A stretch of DNA of 60,000 nt from Hydractinia symbiolongicarpus (GCF_029227915.1 NC_079885.1:21031001-21091000); one strand, 5' to 3'. Positions 11,270 to 25,000 are shown, numbered from the stretch's first letter. Numbers and translations: made by a program. The notes: generated from the letters alone by a model not told the origin.

Positions 11270-13655
11270 TATGTTGTATATAGGTGCAGGAATGAATAAA
11301 GCAGCTTTACGGATATCAATATATCGTTATAAACACAGCGTACAAAAGAAACTAGACAATGCAAAACATAATTACAAGATGGGAAACTAAAAACGTAAAA
11401 TAACTAAAAGGGACAAGGTAGTATACAAGGTAGTATACAATAGCTCCGTCATAGGAAGAAAAATTAACAACATAGCAAGTATAGCTACCTGTTACGCAGC
11501 TATAACAAAAATGAGTACAATTCAAGGACTGAACACGAAGTATGCAGAGCAGACAAACAACGACGTCGGAAGCAACTAGTATGACGACGAGTACAGCTTT
11601 CTGCGTCGTAGTTCAAGCAAATGAGAAATATAAAAACAATATAAATCAAATTGAGAACGTACTAGCTACAATAATTCTCTACATATCGGCGCGACAACAC
11701 ATACTGTCACAGACGTTACAGGAAAAAACACAGATTAAATACAGAAGGATAAACTGTCAAGAGGCTCTAGTAGCACGAGAATTGAAGTTCGAGGCAATTA
11801 AAGAAAAAAAGCAATATATTCCATAATGTATGCAAAACGAGCAACAATCACCAGCTATGTCTACGTAAGTGCCACGATGATCTACACAACAATATTGACA
11901 TGCTTCAACATTATATTTACTCTAGGAAAGATATTCGGCCTTAGACCAAACAATTTCTTACAGCTTGCTATTCTGCACACTCAACAGGGTGTAACAAAGT
12001 TTTCACTAAAAAACTTTCCCAGAACCTTAGCTGAAATAAGAACAGGTTTACCCCTGTTGTTACCTTGTCATAGCAAAAACAATCGGCAATTCTTTTTTAT
12101 TTTGCGGAATAAGCATCCGTGAAAGTTTAATGCTGACACTGGGACGGGCGGTCAGTAGAGGTAGATATGTCGCACACGGTTAGTATAGATAGACAGACAT
12201 GTGTACCTCTACTGCATTATGGATGTAACAGCTTGTTCTAGTTGTTGTGCGACATCAGTGAGCTATATAGTCTTATAACTGACTAATTTTAATGTGCAGA
12301 ATAAATTTTTAAGTTTATAATCCGTTTACATCAAAATACAGCCTACAGTCTGTTATGTAAATCAATTTTGTCAATCTATAAATTCGTGCCCAACTTTTAT
12401 ATTAATAAAACGTGTAAGCCTGAAAGTATTTAACATATGACGGATTATTTAACAACTTTGTTGTAGTCAATTGTATTTGGCTACCTTCAATTTTTAGCAC
12501 GATGTAGCTAACAGCATATAGCCACAAACCCAGTTGCAGCTCAGTAAAAATCAAATTAGTAAAGATAACAAAATAGAAAAAATAAAAAGTATCTACACCG
12601 AACTGTATAAAAACTCTAACAGAACAGCGTAAATATAGCTAACTAGCTAGAATGCTTCGTGCCACGCTTGTTGCCAATATCTTAAAATTGTTTCTTTGTA
12701 AGATATATATAGGGTTAAAAACCTAATTACATATTTACTTTAATGCTTAGAACGCATAACCCCAACTATCTTTCTTATAAACGGAACGGAGAGTAAAAAA
12801 TTTAAGAAAAAAAATCAGAAATCTGATAACATTCACGTCCTGACGACCATGGTACTGTGGCAACATCAACGACGCCCGAGAATGGTACGTTGATTGGTTT
12901 ATTTATGCGCATCCGAACATTTCGCAATATCTAAACAACGTGACCAGATCGTGGGTAATATAACTTCTTACTTTCTTCTGATTATTTAACTTTTGCACAC
13001 GAACAGACTACAGACATTGTTGATAGGGAAACTAGTCCATAGCCCGTGAATGAATCACATCGTGTTTTTGCAGCGCAATTATTTCTCGCGGACGGACAGA
13101 CAGAATACGGCTTTTAATAAATAGACTAGTGGTTAACGCATGAAGAATTCCACGGGGTCGCCTGTCCTGTCTTAAATTTCCCATTATTCGTGTATACGGT
13201 TAATATGGTTAATATTAATATAGATAAAAGAAAAGAATTGCCCAGTCATATGAAATTATTGTATGGTAGTTACATGGTCCCTGAAAAAATCTACTTATAG
13301 GCACGACGTATTAAAAAGTACGTGTTTTTGCTGTTGTTAAAACCTAGTTTATCACAAAATTTAGGCCGACATTTGCCAAAAACACCATAACTATCCTAAA
13401 TAGACTTAACTTTCAGAAAAAGAAAAAGAAAATGTAACAATAATTTACGCATTTTTATAGCCAGATATTGGTTAAAAAAGAGAAGCTGTAAATAGCTTAA
13501 CAATTTCTGAAGCTTTAGATTGTTTAACATTATTCGGTACGGGGTTTTTCGAACATCTTATGACGAGTAAAGTCGGTACACTTATACTACGTCATGAAAG
13601 AAGCAAAATGGCGGTAATAAATATTTGCTCTTGTAAGTATTTATTGCCTTTAATT
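11270..13655. other. Stretch without recognised genes
   Basis: Two adjoining plus-strand ORFs (11,542-11,826 and 11,826-12,122) have no family signature. The second runs into a dispersed repeat (12,020-12,125) related to 16,105-16,200 (AGCTGAAATA, TTGTTACC-TGT-ATAGC). At 12,140-12,215 a GTAGAGGTA/TACCTCTAC pair suggests an inverted repeat. A patch near 13,085-13,165 carries a GGACGGACAGACAG/CACGGGGTC sequence resembling the repeats at 31,378, 32,776 and 38,793. Confidence 0.35.
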
Positions 13656-13659
13656 CAAT

Positions 13660-14070
13660 TACTTTAGTTACAAAACTAATTTTCACATTCTGTTTAAAGT
13701 TCCTAGGAACCAAATAAAAGCTTTTTACCCTATTTTCTGGTTCTTGCATAGTTCACATGAAAAAATGCCAAAATCTGCCTGAAAATGCAATGCAAAAAAT
13801 TGGGAAATCGGATTAAATACGTCCTTCAAAAATTTTCTTCAAGATTGATTGCCTTTGTTGAAATAAATTTGTCTTGTAAGTTCTAAGTTTAAAAATTATC
13901 CTAACAAAAGTTATTATATTTCCCTGATTATAAGAATTTCATAGAATTTTTAGGGGTAGTTTCAAGTAATAGGAAATATTAAAGTTATGACACCTAAAAA
14001 ATTGGCACCCAGGCGACTGAAAGACATGAAAACTCAGTAAGTATCATAATGCATCATAACAAAAAGGAGT
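13660..14070 (+). repeat. Dispersed repeat, copy B (paired with 5,130-5,580)
   Basis: Collinear with 5,130-5,580, same orientation, with shared blocks such as CATTCTGTTTAAAGTT and ATTGGGAAATCGGATTAA. The flanks (13,340-13,400 and 14,220-14,280) share a CCTAGTT-ATCA-AAA-TTTAGGC-GACATTTG block, so a nested or duplicated repeat surrounds it. Confidence 0.75.
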
Positions 14071-14074
14071 TAGT

Positions 14075-16780
14075 ATAAACCCTTGTAGGGGGAGAGGGTG
14101 AGTGCGAATCCTTAGTCCGTGCACGTATTTATAACAAAAAAACTGCATAAAAGGAACATTGCGGGTAGTCGTAGTTCATGTAAAGTTACCAGTGTTAAAA
14201 ACTACAATCTTTTTTTCTTTTCTTATAACCTAGTTAATCAAAAAGTTTAGGCTGACATTTGGCAAAAGTTAAAAAACATCTCGGTTAACTTACGGACAGT
14301 CTCCAATTATTTCGGGTAAAACACGGGTATACCGCGTTTTATCATTATCGTCTACCGCGTTTTGCTATCTGACGTGCTTCTTGTCGTTTCAAGTTTGTGA
14401 AGAAGACAAGAAGGTACCGCCATTTTCACAAATATGTTTTCGTGTTGACAGAAATGGTTGGTTGTACATTTGGCTATTAAGGTATTTGTGATCACGCTGT
14501 AAAAACAAGGTTTGTAATATTATCTATTCTATATATTTGAAATTTTCTATATTCTATTTGCCTACAGCTACCTGTCAAAGTTATATACATAGTAGTCAGC
14601 TCAAGCTATATATTTCTGGAAGTGTTTACCTAAACTTTGTAGCTGTCAAAGCTATACTTAGCCTTTCTGACTGTTTTATACATAGATATATACATAGATA
14701 GATATATACAATATAAAAACAGTTAGTCAAGAAACTAAGCTGTTTATGTAGTTCTTAGATCACTGCAGATTAGCTACTTAGCTGAATAGCTGTGGTGCAA
14801 ATCCTGCCTCTGTACAAAAGAGTAGCTTAATTAGGAAAGCAGTTTAGCTAGTATTCTCTTGATTTAGGGTGCAGATATATAACCGACATAATGTATTGTA
14901 AAAACGGACCTTTTTAAGACTGTTAGCTAGCTAGCTAGCTATTTCTTCTAAGTTTTGCACAATAACATACGAAGATTAAGATTATTCCACACAAAAAAAT
15001 TTCCCGCTGAAGCTATTATATTTATTTTTTCTTTTTCCGCAGTTTTTGCGCGTCTTTAAATATAACGGGGAAAAAATCCGACACCGCAGTAAAAATGACG
15101 TCAAAGTACTGAAAATGACGAAAAATCAAAGAAAAAGTCCTATTTTACAGATCGCACCACTTAGTGGTATGTGGCGTCATCGGATATTTTTTTAAACCAC
15201 AGATAATATGTCGACGACTTAAAAAAAAGCCGTTAATAGTTGATCGCGTGTTTATTTAGATGGATTTTACCAAATTAAGAAAGTGAATAAAAACACCAAA
15301 GCGAGGCTATATCCACTTAAATACAACTAAATAATTTTAAGCATCTTTTTTTCAAAATTCGATCCTTCACCTGAATGAATAAAAAAACCCAGGATGTTTT
15401 ATTATCAGTCAGGTTGGTGCGCTTGGTAAAACCACTTTTTGAAACTGTCAGAAAGTTGCCCGAGATTTGCCCAAAATGTATGTTATGTAAAATACATATA
15501 TATTCACAACGATAATTAGCGCATTTAAGAAGGATAAGGCTCCTCTTGTAAATAGTATTTAACACAGTTGGACTTGTTACTTTCAATCAAAAGGCAGATA
15601 AAGCAGTCGACAAACAAAAAATCCACTTACACCATAAAATTTTTTGTTTCCTTTACCATAAATTAGTTTTTGCTAATTTCTTTAAATTTAAAAGACACAA
15701 ATAATTAAAACTATTTTTAACGAAATAGAAAAATGCTAATTTGTAGTATGCGTTACAAAACTACATCGAGGAGGAAACAATAAAAGTTAATCACCCATGA
15801 CATTTGTATCAGAAGATATTTTAGTTAAATAAAGGCTTTTGTAAAAACATGCAAAAGGCAAATTAAAGTAGACATCACATTTCGTGTGTCACATTTTTTC
15901 GCACACAAACAGACAGATTACGATTATTATTAAGCTGGCCGGGGCATCCAGCATCGAAACGCTGGGTTAAGCCACAAGTAAATGTGTGATTCCTGTGTCT
16001 TACATCCAGGTGGAATGCTATTAGTACAGGTATATATAAAAAATATCGTAAATCACAGTGTTTTGTGTAACATCTTTTGTAAAACATAACTTACCCGCAT
16101 CTTTAGCTGAAATATAAACACATTTAACAACTTGTTGTTACCCTGTAATAGCGAAGATAGTTTTTTATTTTGAGAAATAAGTTCGCTTAAAAAATCCACA
16201 TTTCCGCCTGTTAGCAAATTATTTAATTAATGTACATTTCTGCTAAAATCTCAAAATTGGTTCAGCACTCAAATAGATGTGAACCGTGCTACACATCTGG
16301 GCGATTTGTTAAATTAATCTCTTTTTAGATTTTAGCCACACAATCAATACTGCAAATTTAGTAAAACAATAACTTGGTAAATCATAAATATAATGCATAA
16401 AATTAAAAATATTGGTAGGATAAATAAACTTATATTAAAAAATACAAGCCTTAGCTTAAAGAACTAGCTAGCTTGCATGCCCTCGCAATGTATATTTGAA
16501 ATGTTTGTCTGAAAATGTGAAAGCATAAAAATAAAATTTTCTAATATTTACAAAAAATTTAGAAAAGAAAAAGGAAAAAATCAAATTTTCATTGGCTTAC
16601 TGTCATTGGCTTACTACGCGCGAGCGGTGCATTAAAAAGTTGTTAAAAAATATAGCATTTGCTGCTTGTAAGTTTAAGATCCTGCACAATCTGCATCAGC
16701 GGAAAAGAGAGACAACAGGTATTATAGCAGGGATAAATCAGAGTTTTTTTAATAACGCCTTCCTCCAAAGTTATATAGCG
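14075..16780. other. Gene-free stretch with simple repeats
   Basis: It contains a TAGC run (14,923-14,942), an imperfect palindrome (14,661-14,733, arms CTGACTGTTTTATA and TATAAAAACAGTTAGTCA around an ATAGATA core) and the 16,105-16,200 dispersed repeat. Short ORFs at 15,317-15,586 and 15,875-16,087 show no family signature. Confidence 0.35.
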
Positions 16781-16785
16781 TAATT

Positions 16786-16984
16786 CGGGGCAAGACGAGT
16801 CACTTAAGGGAACAAACGTAAAAAAAACTAAGAAGACAATGGTTTTTTGAAAAAATTTTAATACAGGCTTAAACAATGATACAAAACCTTAAAACAAACC
16901 AAAAAAAATTTACAAAAAAAAATCAATATGGCTGCCATTTTATTTGATATACTGCAATAGTGTGCTGACTCATCTTACCCCAAC
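16786..16984. mobile_element. Small MITE with GGGGCAAGA-GAGTCA ends
   Basis: The left end reads CGGGGCAAGACGAGTCAC. The right end, reverse-complemented, reads GTTGGGGTAAGATGAGTCAG. The two ends match at most positions and enclose about 200 bp without coding sense. Immediately to the right a second, inward-reading copy of the same end (GTTGGGGCAAGATGGGTCAC at 16,986-17,005) creates a near-perfect palindrome at the junction. The target duplication could not be defined. Confidence 0.55.
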
Positions 16985-17005
16985 AGTTGGGGCAAGATGG
17001 GTCAC

Positions 17006-19550
17006 TATAGAAATCCAGAAACTAAGGAGAAAATATCATGTTTTTAAACTTCTAGATGTCTGACAAAAGTAAAATTTAGTACCACTACTTAGTAGCAACA
17101 AGTTAGAAGGTTAAATGAAAATACAGTACTAAAATATAGCAATAAAAATCATACTAGTTGAAATCAAATGGTAATCGATAAGACTAATCGAAAAGTATCT
17201 AACATTATAAAAATTTGGTTAATAAAATCTTCCTTTCTATCAGCTAATGATTGCATAAAACTTGAGTTCTTTTGTGTGCCGTAATAGGCCTTTTTCTGAC
17301 GGTCTAGAGACTTTAAAGCTTGGCTTCTATTATGGGTTAGCTTATTAATACTTTGTGTTTAATTGATTTTGGATCTAATGGATTAAAATTAAATATTTAT
17401 ACCTTCCAATTGGAAAAATCAATTTGATTCTGCTACACAGTTTTGCAACCTTTTTTGGCATCTTTAGCAAGTTTTATACATTTGCAGCAAAATTTACCCC
17501 TGGCCCATATGTACCAACGTTATTGTCGATCTTCGCATGTTAAACTTAAATCTTTGTCTAGAATATTTTTATTTTTTTAAAAATCTCGATTGCTTTTCAA
17601 GATAGATAACTTTTCAAGCTCTTTCATATGAAATCAACCTGTTTTTCCGCGGGAGGTAAGCTTCAATGTTTTTTGTCATGCTTTGTATAACAACGTAAAC
17701 AAACATGGCCTTTGGAAGCTTAACGTTTGCAGCATCATTTGATTTCTTTCTAACACATGGATTAATGTGATCTCGGAATAATAATAAAAAAATGATTCCG
17801 AGAACGTTTAACTCGTGGGTCAATGTTAATTTTATTTTACAAGTTTCTACTTCTTTGTGTGAATTGAAAATTATTTAAAAATTATTGGCCCAATGCAAAC
17901 CAAGATTAAAATGATAAAGCAGACTCAGAACGCACAGTCACTTCAAATATATAATACTTGCACCATACTAGTAAATGGCCCTAAATAAACTGTAAAAATG
18001 AAATTTCTAGCTCTTTTTTCCTTGTAAGGTGATTGGAGCAACACAAGGTGTTTTTTGCGAAAGATCTTAATAGACTATTAACGGTATTTATACTGCGCAT
18101 TTGCGGTATCAAATATCCTGGGGAGAGGTGGATTTAACCTTAAATAACTTTTAAACGATGTTATGTCAATAAAACTTTGCAGGAATCTAATGTAGCAAAA
18201 AAGAAACTGATTGGTAGATGCAAAAATTTGTCGACGCTAAGATTTTCCTATGACGTCATAACATTTTTAAGAAAATGTATTTTCGCTGCTAATTGTATGG
18301 TTCGATTGATTGTATCGGCTTGCAAGTGAATTTTGTTAAAAAGTCGATTCTAACACCTTCACACAATACAATCTTTTGCAGGGCACTGCATCAACGTGAA
18401 CATCATTAGATGACCTCGTTCTCGCAACGATTTTCACATGGCAACATAATTCATCTTCTTGATTACAGCAATTAACATGCTCATTCATTTAATCATTTCA
18501 ACCGCTAACGAGACCGAGAGTAATTACAAGCGCCGACGAATTAAATTTCAATCTTAATTTGCCTTTATTTTCCATTAAGTTTAGTTTTCCCTAAACAACA
18601 ATACTTTTTAGCCTTGAGATGTTGATCCCAGGTTTCTTTTTTAGGGTATCAAATCATGCGCATTTTACTGATTTTAGCTAAATCAGTGAAATTTAAAACA
18701 TTTGCTGGAATATTTATTTTACTCTGAGTTAGACAGTTTTTGCGTATGCAGAAGATAACATGAGCTACTGAGTACATCTATAAAATTACTTGAAATGAAG
18801 TTAGCACTGTATTGAGAATTCATTTCAAGAAAACTCGTGACTGTAATCTAATTTCTTTAAAGAAAATTTAAAAAATAAGCACCGGCAATTGGCATAGGAA
18901 ATCGTTTGTAAAGTTATATGAAGTACGCGTATTTAAAATGATATGTATGCCATTACACACGTGTAGCTTTGCTACAAAAATCTATGAGAAATTTATGAGA
19001 AGTTCCAATTATAGCGGCACTAAAATGGCTTAGTTCTTTGTGTGAGACATCTAGCATAATATTTCTTTATAACAAGCATATGATGAGCATATTATAAGGC
19101 TTCATAAAGCAAGAACACTTTTTCCTGAGAAAAACAACACTTTTCAAGCAAAACGTTTAGATGAGCTTTGAGATAAGTGTAATAAGGCGGGACATAAATA
19201 GTTCATGATAACATAATAGTCTAAAAAAGAAGTACGCATTCACTTTATAACATGTTTTTTTTCATTTTTAATTGATACATCATGTGCTATTTTTAAAGTA
19301 TGGCTTGTAACTAATTGTTTAATTAATGGCTATAATTAATTGTTTTAATTGTTTTCCTTTCAAGCGTACGTTATACAGGAAACATGATGTCGCTTGTTAC
19401 TAGTTAACCTCAGAAAATAAAACTTATTGATTTAAAGTCTCGGATTTTCTTAGCGATAATTTTTGTTAAAATCTCGATCTGATGCATAAAAAAAATAATG
19501 ATAAATTGGATTCCATCTCATTAAAGTATATTAGGTTTTTCATAACAGCA
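17006..19550. other. Stretch without recognised genes
   Basis: A minus-strand open stretch at about 17,345-17,165 (Lys/Gln-rich, including DRQKKAYYGTQKNSSFMQSL) looks protein-like but matched no family known to me; it may be a transposase remnant. Otherwise AT-rich sequence. Confidence 0.35.
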
Positions 19551-19551
19551 A

Positions 19552-19636
19552 CACCCCTCACCCTTCCCTCCACCCTCCCTCCCCTCACCCTCCACCCTCC
19601 CTCCCCTCACCCTTTCCTCCACCCTCCCTCCCCTCC
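19552..19636. repeat. Polypyrimidine tandem repeat with G-quadruplex-forming minus strand
   Basis: Three units of about 22-27 bp (CCCCTCACCCT...CCACCCTCCCT) form an uninterrupted C/T/A tract of about 85 bases, in sharp contrast to the AT-rich surroundings. The minus strand has more than ten runs of three or four G separated by one to four bases. That pattern can fold into G-quadruplexes or, as a purine/pyrimidine tract, form triplex structures. The ORF read through it is a composition artefact. Confidence 0.85.
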
Positions 19637-19639
19637 TAA

Positions 19640-21482
19640 TTTAGAAAATACGACAGCAAATACCGGATCTAAGAATTTCTAATTAAAATCATCCAATATA
19701 TACAATTTTATAAACCATAGAAATGGAATTTAAAAAGAACAAGCTTCAAATATTCCTTTTTTATCTCAGTAGCTTACTCCTTCTTGCTTGTTTTAGTGAC
19801 TCAGTATAAAATCAGTCAATCGATTTGTAATTTGTAAAATAACATATGTCTAATAATCTATTATAAAACAATTAAGAAAAAAGCAATGTTGACTTTTTTT
19901 AGAATGTTACTATACAGTAAACAGTGACTCAGAATAACAATTACAACTTGACAACTGATTTGAGCTGTTACCTTTTTCCTTTTCTAATTTTATTTTTTTC
20001 TCTCATTCCTATATAAACATTTTATCATATATATACAATATAAATAAAATTTCCTATCTTAACATCCTTTAATAATAACAATTCCATTCCTCTTTCGCTT
20101 GCGTAAAACCTTTTAAGTCCTATCCCAAGCCTTCTTCACAAAATCACAAGAGTAAAAAAGGATAGCAGAAGAAACGCCGAACACGTATTTGGATAACTGA
20201 GCTATACAATCTAGGTAGCTAAGTTATCTAGTCAGAAACAAAGTAATGATTAAAGCAATTATTTAAATTTATAATTCATAAAATGTTTTTAACCGTATAT
20301 TCCTTTGAAACGTTAATGGTCGCAGCTCTAATGTTTACACGTTTGATAAAATACAGGTGTCGTGGTTAGAAAGAAAGAAATTAATGCGCCCACCCAAATG
20401 CTAAACATCGGAAGCTTCGGCTAAGAACGCCTTAAGTGAACACGATATTTTCTTTTGGACGTGTCCTGTAAAATGTGACTAGGCTACCTATAATTCATGA
20501 TACACATTTTGCTACCTGATAACAAAGCAAGCAAAAGGGAACTTCAAGATGTCTGTTGTAAGAAATAAAATTTTACGAAATAAATTTTCACTACAGGCCA
20601 GCCTCCTGGAGTGTATTGTCGTACCGATTGATATTGATATCAACAATTAAAGAATCATCAAGATGGTAGATCATCAATGAAACGTCATTGCTGCATGATA
20701 CTCTGCGTTTGTAAAAGTCGCCTAAAACCAAATGCAAGAACACAAATTTTTTAACTGTGTTTACAACATTTGTATCTTCAATCATGGACAAAATTAATAA
20801 AATAAAGGCACTTTTTTGTCATTTTTAAACATGGCAAAAAAGTTCAAATGGTCATACTAGCCAGTATGCCAGGTAGAAAACGTTCAAAATTTGCTAGTGG
20901 TATTCTCTAGGAATAATCCACGTTGTGGCCCAAAAACACTTTAAACTGCAGAAAAAATGATCGTGCCAAAGTTTGGATTTAACCAGACCTAAATCCGCTG
21001 TTAACATTGACAAGTTCAAGATGCCTGGGTTTAACATGGAAAAAACCAATGTAATTACTTGTATCTGTGTTGGTGTCCTGTTTCATTATAATTTGTGCAT
21101 GTCTGTAGATTTAAATATTTGTTACACGCAGACACAGCAAAATTACACACATCCTGAAGGATGGACAAAGTGGCATACCTTACATGCCATACTTTTTAAA
21201 TCAATAAAAATTATTTCTTATGAACACTTTTTGGGTCTATATCAGAAATTCAATTATGGATTTTAGAAGAAAATCAGATATAACAGTTCATAGTGGTATA
21301 TAGCTATACTTAGTTAGTTATCAAAATCAATACAAGGAAAGGAAAAATCTTACATCCATATATCTCACAACAGGAAAAAGAAACCATCAAACACACCGAT
21401 ATGTTCGAGTTGCTATATTTTTAATGTTCTACTCATTTAAAGATTTTATGGCCAAGAAAATCTTGCTTTGTAGTTAAATTAG
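19640..21482. other. Stretch without recognised genes
   Basis: A minus-strand open stretch at 20,791-20,591 ends in a stop after a plausible acceptor (GGTTTTAG just before GDFYKRRVSCSNDVSL), so it could be a terminal exon. No upstream exon or family was recognised. A plus-strand ORF at 20,973-21,266 is also unassigned. Confidence 0.3.
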
Positions 21483-21486
21483 TTAA

Positions 21487-21960
21487 GCTTGGTTTCCATC
21501 TGGCGTTATTTCGCGTTAAGCAGGTGCGCTAATTGGAGTTTTTTTACCGCCTAATGGAAACGTCTTTGAATATTTAGCGCACCTGTTTTAACTTCAATTA
21601 GCACCCAGGATAAACATAAAATTCTTCTGACGTTTTATAATACGAGTTAGCGAGAACACACTTTGGTAAAAAGAAATTGAACATGTGTGTGCAAAAGCCA
21701 TTCATACAAACATTTATTTTTCAAAACGGCGGAAAAAAAAAGTTCACCCTTAAAAGATTATATATTAATTAATTTCGTTTTGCAAAAATAATCACGAACC
21801 TAATACGCCTAATATAATTTTAATACGCTACACGAAAATCCATATTGATATCCATGTTAATTTTACTTGTAATTGAAACATCTTTGCGCCAAATACTCAA
21901 TATGACTAACTCTGAAGCCAACTTCTGACCTCAGAGTTAAGGCCAAATGGAAACCAAGGT
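21487..21960. mobile_element. MITE flanked by TTAA
   Basis: The left end reads GCTTGGTTTCCATCTGGC. The right end, reverse-complemented, reads ACCTTGGTTTCCATTTGGC. TTAA lies on both sides (21,483-21,486 and 21,961-21,964), as expected for TTAA-targeting superfamilies such as piggyBac or Kolobok. The 474-bp interior has no coding sense. A GCGC-containing sub-repeat (GGTGCGCTAA / TTAGCGCACC) lies near the left end. Confidence 0.7.
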
Positions 21961-22010
21961 TTAACGCAATGATAGTACATGATTATTCAATAAAGTCCGC
22001 GTAACAATAC

Positions 22011-25000
22011 TTACATTACCTCTGTTGCTTCCAAAGGTTCCTGTTTTACCCTTCTTTGACGCTCTTCGAACTCTTGCAACCGCATGCGTGATTGCTCAAT
22101 CGTTTCACGTAATATTTTATCCTCAATCTTAAATGAACATTTAAAAAATGATTTTATATAAGAATTAAATTGTAATGCTAAATTTAAGTTTACTTTGACT
22201 AGCCACTTCTTAAAAAAAACAAATTCAAAAATAAGTTGCAAATATAGGCACATATTAAAATTCAACAATTTCGAACATTCTAATTTAGGATGAAAAATCT
22301 TTTTTGACATTCTTCAGTATTTAATCCAATATATTTTGTTTATTTGCTGTTTTTATCAAATACTTTGCTTTATTATATATACTAAGTAAATGAAAGAAGG
22401 TGTTGGCAATTTAATCAATAATCAACTTTCACGCTTCTCCTGACCTCTTTCTATTCCCTAACATTCCTTTTCACATTTCTAAGAACAATCCGAATTATAA
22501 ACAATCTGCAAATTAGTCAAATTTTTTATCCAATTATTATTTCATCCAATTTGTTTAACATTTCGCTAAACATGGCCTAGGTATGGCAGACAACACACCT
22601 TGTCATAAAGCAACTTTACTGCTAAAAAAGGATTTTATCATATGGTACCCATAAAGCTTTCTAACCATCATGCAATTTGGCAATATGCAGTTTGGGAAAG
22701 GTTTTTTATTTACAAGGGCGGGGAACCAGCAAAACAGGTAAATATCTGGAGTTTGGTGCGTTCGTTGAAATTAAGAATATGTTAATCGCTTTAAAAAACA
22801 AACAAAAAAGACCTTTAGCATGTCATATCTACCTTGGCTTGACCGGAATCATGCTCCAGATACGCCGTTCCATCAAGTCTTTGTAAATCCATGACACCGT
22901 GAAATATGACGCAGACTCCGTTCATTACAAATCTGCTTTTCATGTGGACCTACAAAAATAAGAGAATAAACATTGGCCATTAGTAATGGTATGACTTTTT
23001 TACAAAGTATCAGTTAGACGGAATGACTGCTACAAGTTTGTTTTTAATACACCTTTCCCGAATTTCATAAATTATGATAATTATGCTCTTTAAATGAGGA
23101 TATTTACATAGAATATCAAATTATCATAACAAAAATGCAGTTTTTAGAGCTATATAATATTCTGGTTAAATTTTATTTAGATTTGAAGAAAAAAAACTAT
23201 TTTGAAAACAAAGCTATTCTTAGAAAGCTCGGCGATCTGAAGGGTTTCACTGTAACTTTCAGCTCACAATTGAGGCACTTGACAAACAGAATTATTTACA
23301 AAATTAGGTTATTTGTTCTACCTTTTGCTAAGGAACTTAGGGATAAGAAACATTTTTAGTAGCGACCTCTTTAATTGAGTTTGACATAATTAGGAAATTC
23401 GTAAAGGGATAGACCCTTTACAACAATTTTACACATTAAGGCTGAAAATTTCTGAAAAATAAAAACAAAAACACAGCTAAAATTTTACTGACATTCTCTT
23501 TTTTTTTGCTAATAAAAAGCACATGTTTAAAAAAAATTTCAAGCCAGAAAGTTTTTAGGCTATAGCCAAATATTATGGTTCTTCTAAAAAAAGGCATTGA
23601 CATCAAGGGCGCTACTTGTTGCAATGGTATTCTTCTTGAAATGAAATCGGGGTACTGCAAAAATGTACTAGAACTGTAGCTTGAATTTATAAGAAATATT
23701 TATTGGAAGAAAATATATTTTTTCTTCAAAGATAAAAAAGATCTGTTTTAAAAATAGACCTTTAATCTAGACCTCGCAATCACGATGTAATAACCACAGC
23801 GTGCTTCAACCGCAAAGCATGCGATGATTACTCGAATGAGTCCTCCTAACACCATCGATAGGACCATTGTTAAGCTAGACTTCCACAATTATTGGGTAAA
23901 CTATTCTACAGTTTTTAAAGCAGGGTTTTTTCCCTTCCCCCCTGTCCTCGCCCCCTAAAAATAAAAATTATTTTACCATTGATTTTGATCATTACGAAAC
24001 GCTTAGTCCTTGAAATTACTCATCTTTGTTCCGTCGGTAATAAAACTGGGGATTTGCCTAATAGTATAACCACACAAGTTTTAATTCAGCTTAATTGTAT
24101 AAGTTAAGATAAACTCGACATTTGCAACCACCCAGGGGAAAAGAAAAGAACTTTGATTTATAATTTATTTAAAGAATTCATAATGGATATAACCTTTCCG
24201 GTGACCTAACTTTCTAAGATATTCCACTTTTTAACTATTGTGTTGCTAATGCCGCAAAGTCGATTTTTTTAAGTTATTTGTGGTTTTATGGTAATCATAA
24301 ACCAATCTTTCACATTAGTGTGGCCACAGATAACAAAATAATAAGCAACCTCCTCCCCAGAGCGTTTGTTGCCGACATTCTATCACAGTGTGTTTTTCCC
24401 CTACTCTAATGGTGTTGTAAAATTAAAATGTATATCTATCTGCACCATACATTAACAAAAGGAATTAATGTACTTAATGTATATTCTTCTATTGTTCGTA
24501 ATATGTGTGCTTAAAGGACACCGTCATATATAACACATCAGGAAGCAAAAAAATCCCTGTAAATGAAATAATTTGGGATAAAATTTCGTCTGCAATGATG
24601 CAAAAAATAAAAATAAATAATCGACAGATGATTGGCATATTTTAGTTTAATGAAGTTCGCCACATAATGAAAAATCTCAACCTAGTCTCTTTTCATGTCA
24701 TGACAATAGACTCTCACTATTTCAGTTCAAATGTATTAGTCTGCGAATTAGTCAAAGTATTTTTGCATGGAAGCCAAAAAAGCCAAATAAATAAATAAAC
24801 GCGCAATATCAATTAACACGGTTTGCATGAACGTACTGTTTTCTTCGAGTTGACTAAAACACTCAAAGTACTTGCATTTCAACGATATCGACAAATCATT
24901 TAAAAGGTATACGGCAGTTAACCTAACTTAAAAGAAACTAAAACACACAAGCCAAGTTCGCAGAGAAGCTAACATAAAATTCATATAAGATAAATCAAGT

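Noticed and set aside
11542-12122. Two consecutive plus-strand ORFs of 94 and 98 codons
   Set aside because: No family signature; the second runs into a dispersed repeat found again at 16.1 kb, so they are likely chance ORFs in repeat DNA.
12839-12880. CTGACGA at 12,840 as a possible hammerhead core
   Set aside because: No GAAA at a suitable distance and no stem II pairing.
20973-21266. 97-codon plus-strand ORF
   Set aside because: No recognised domain, AT-driven composition and no splice context; left unassigned.
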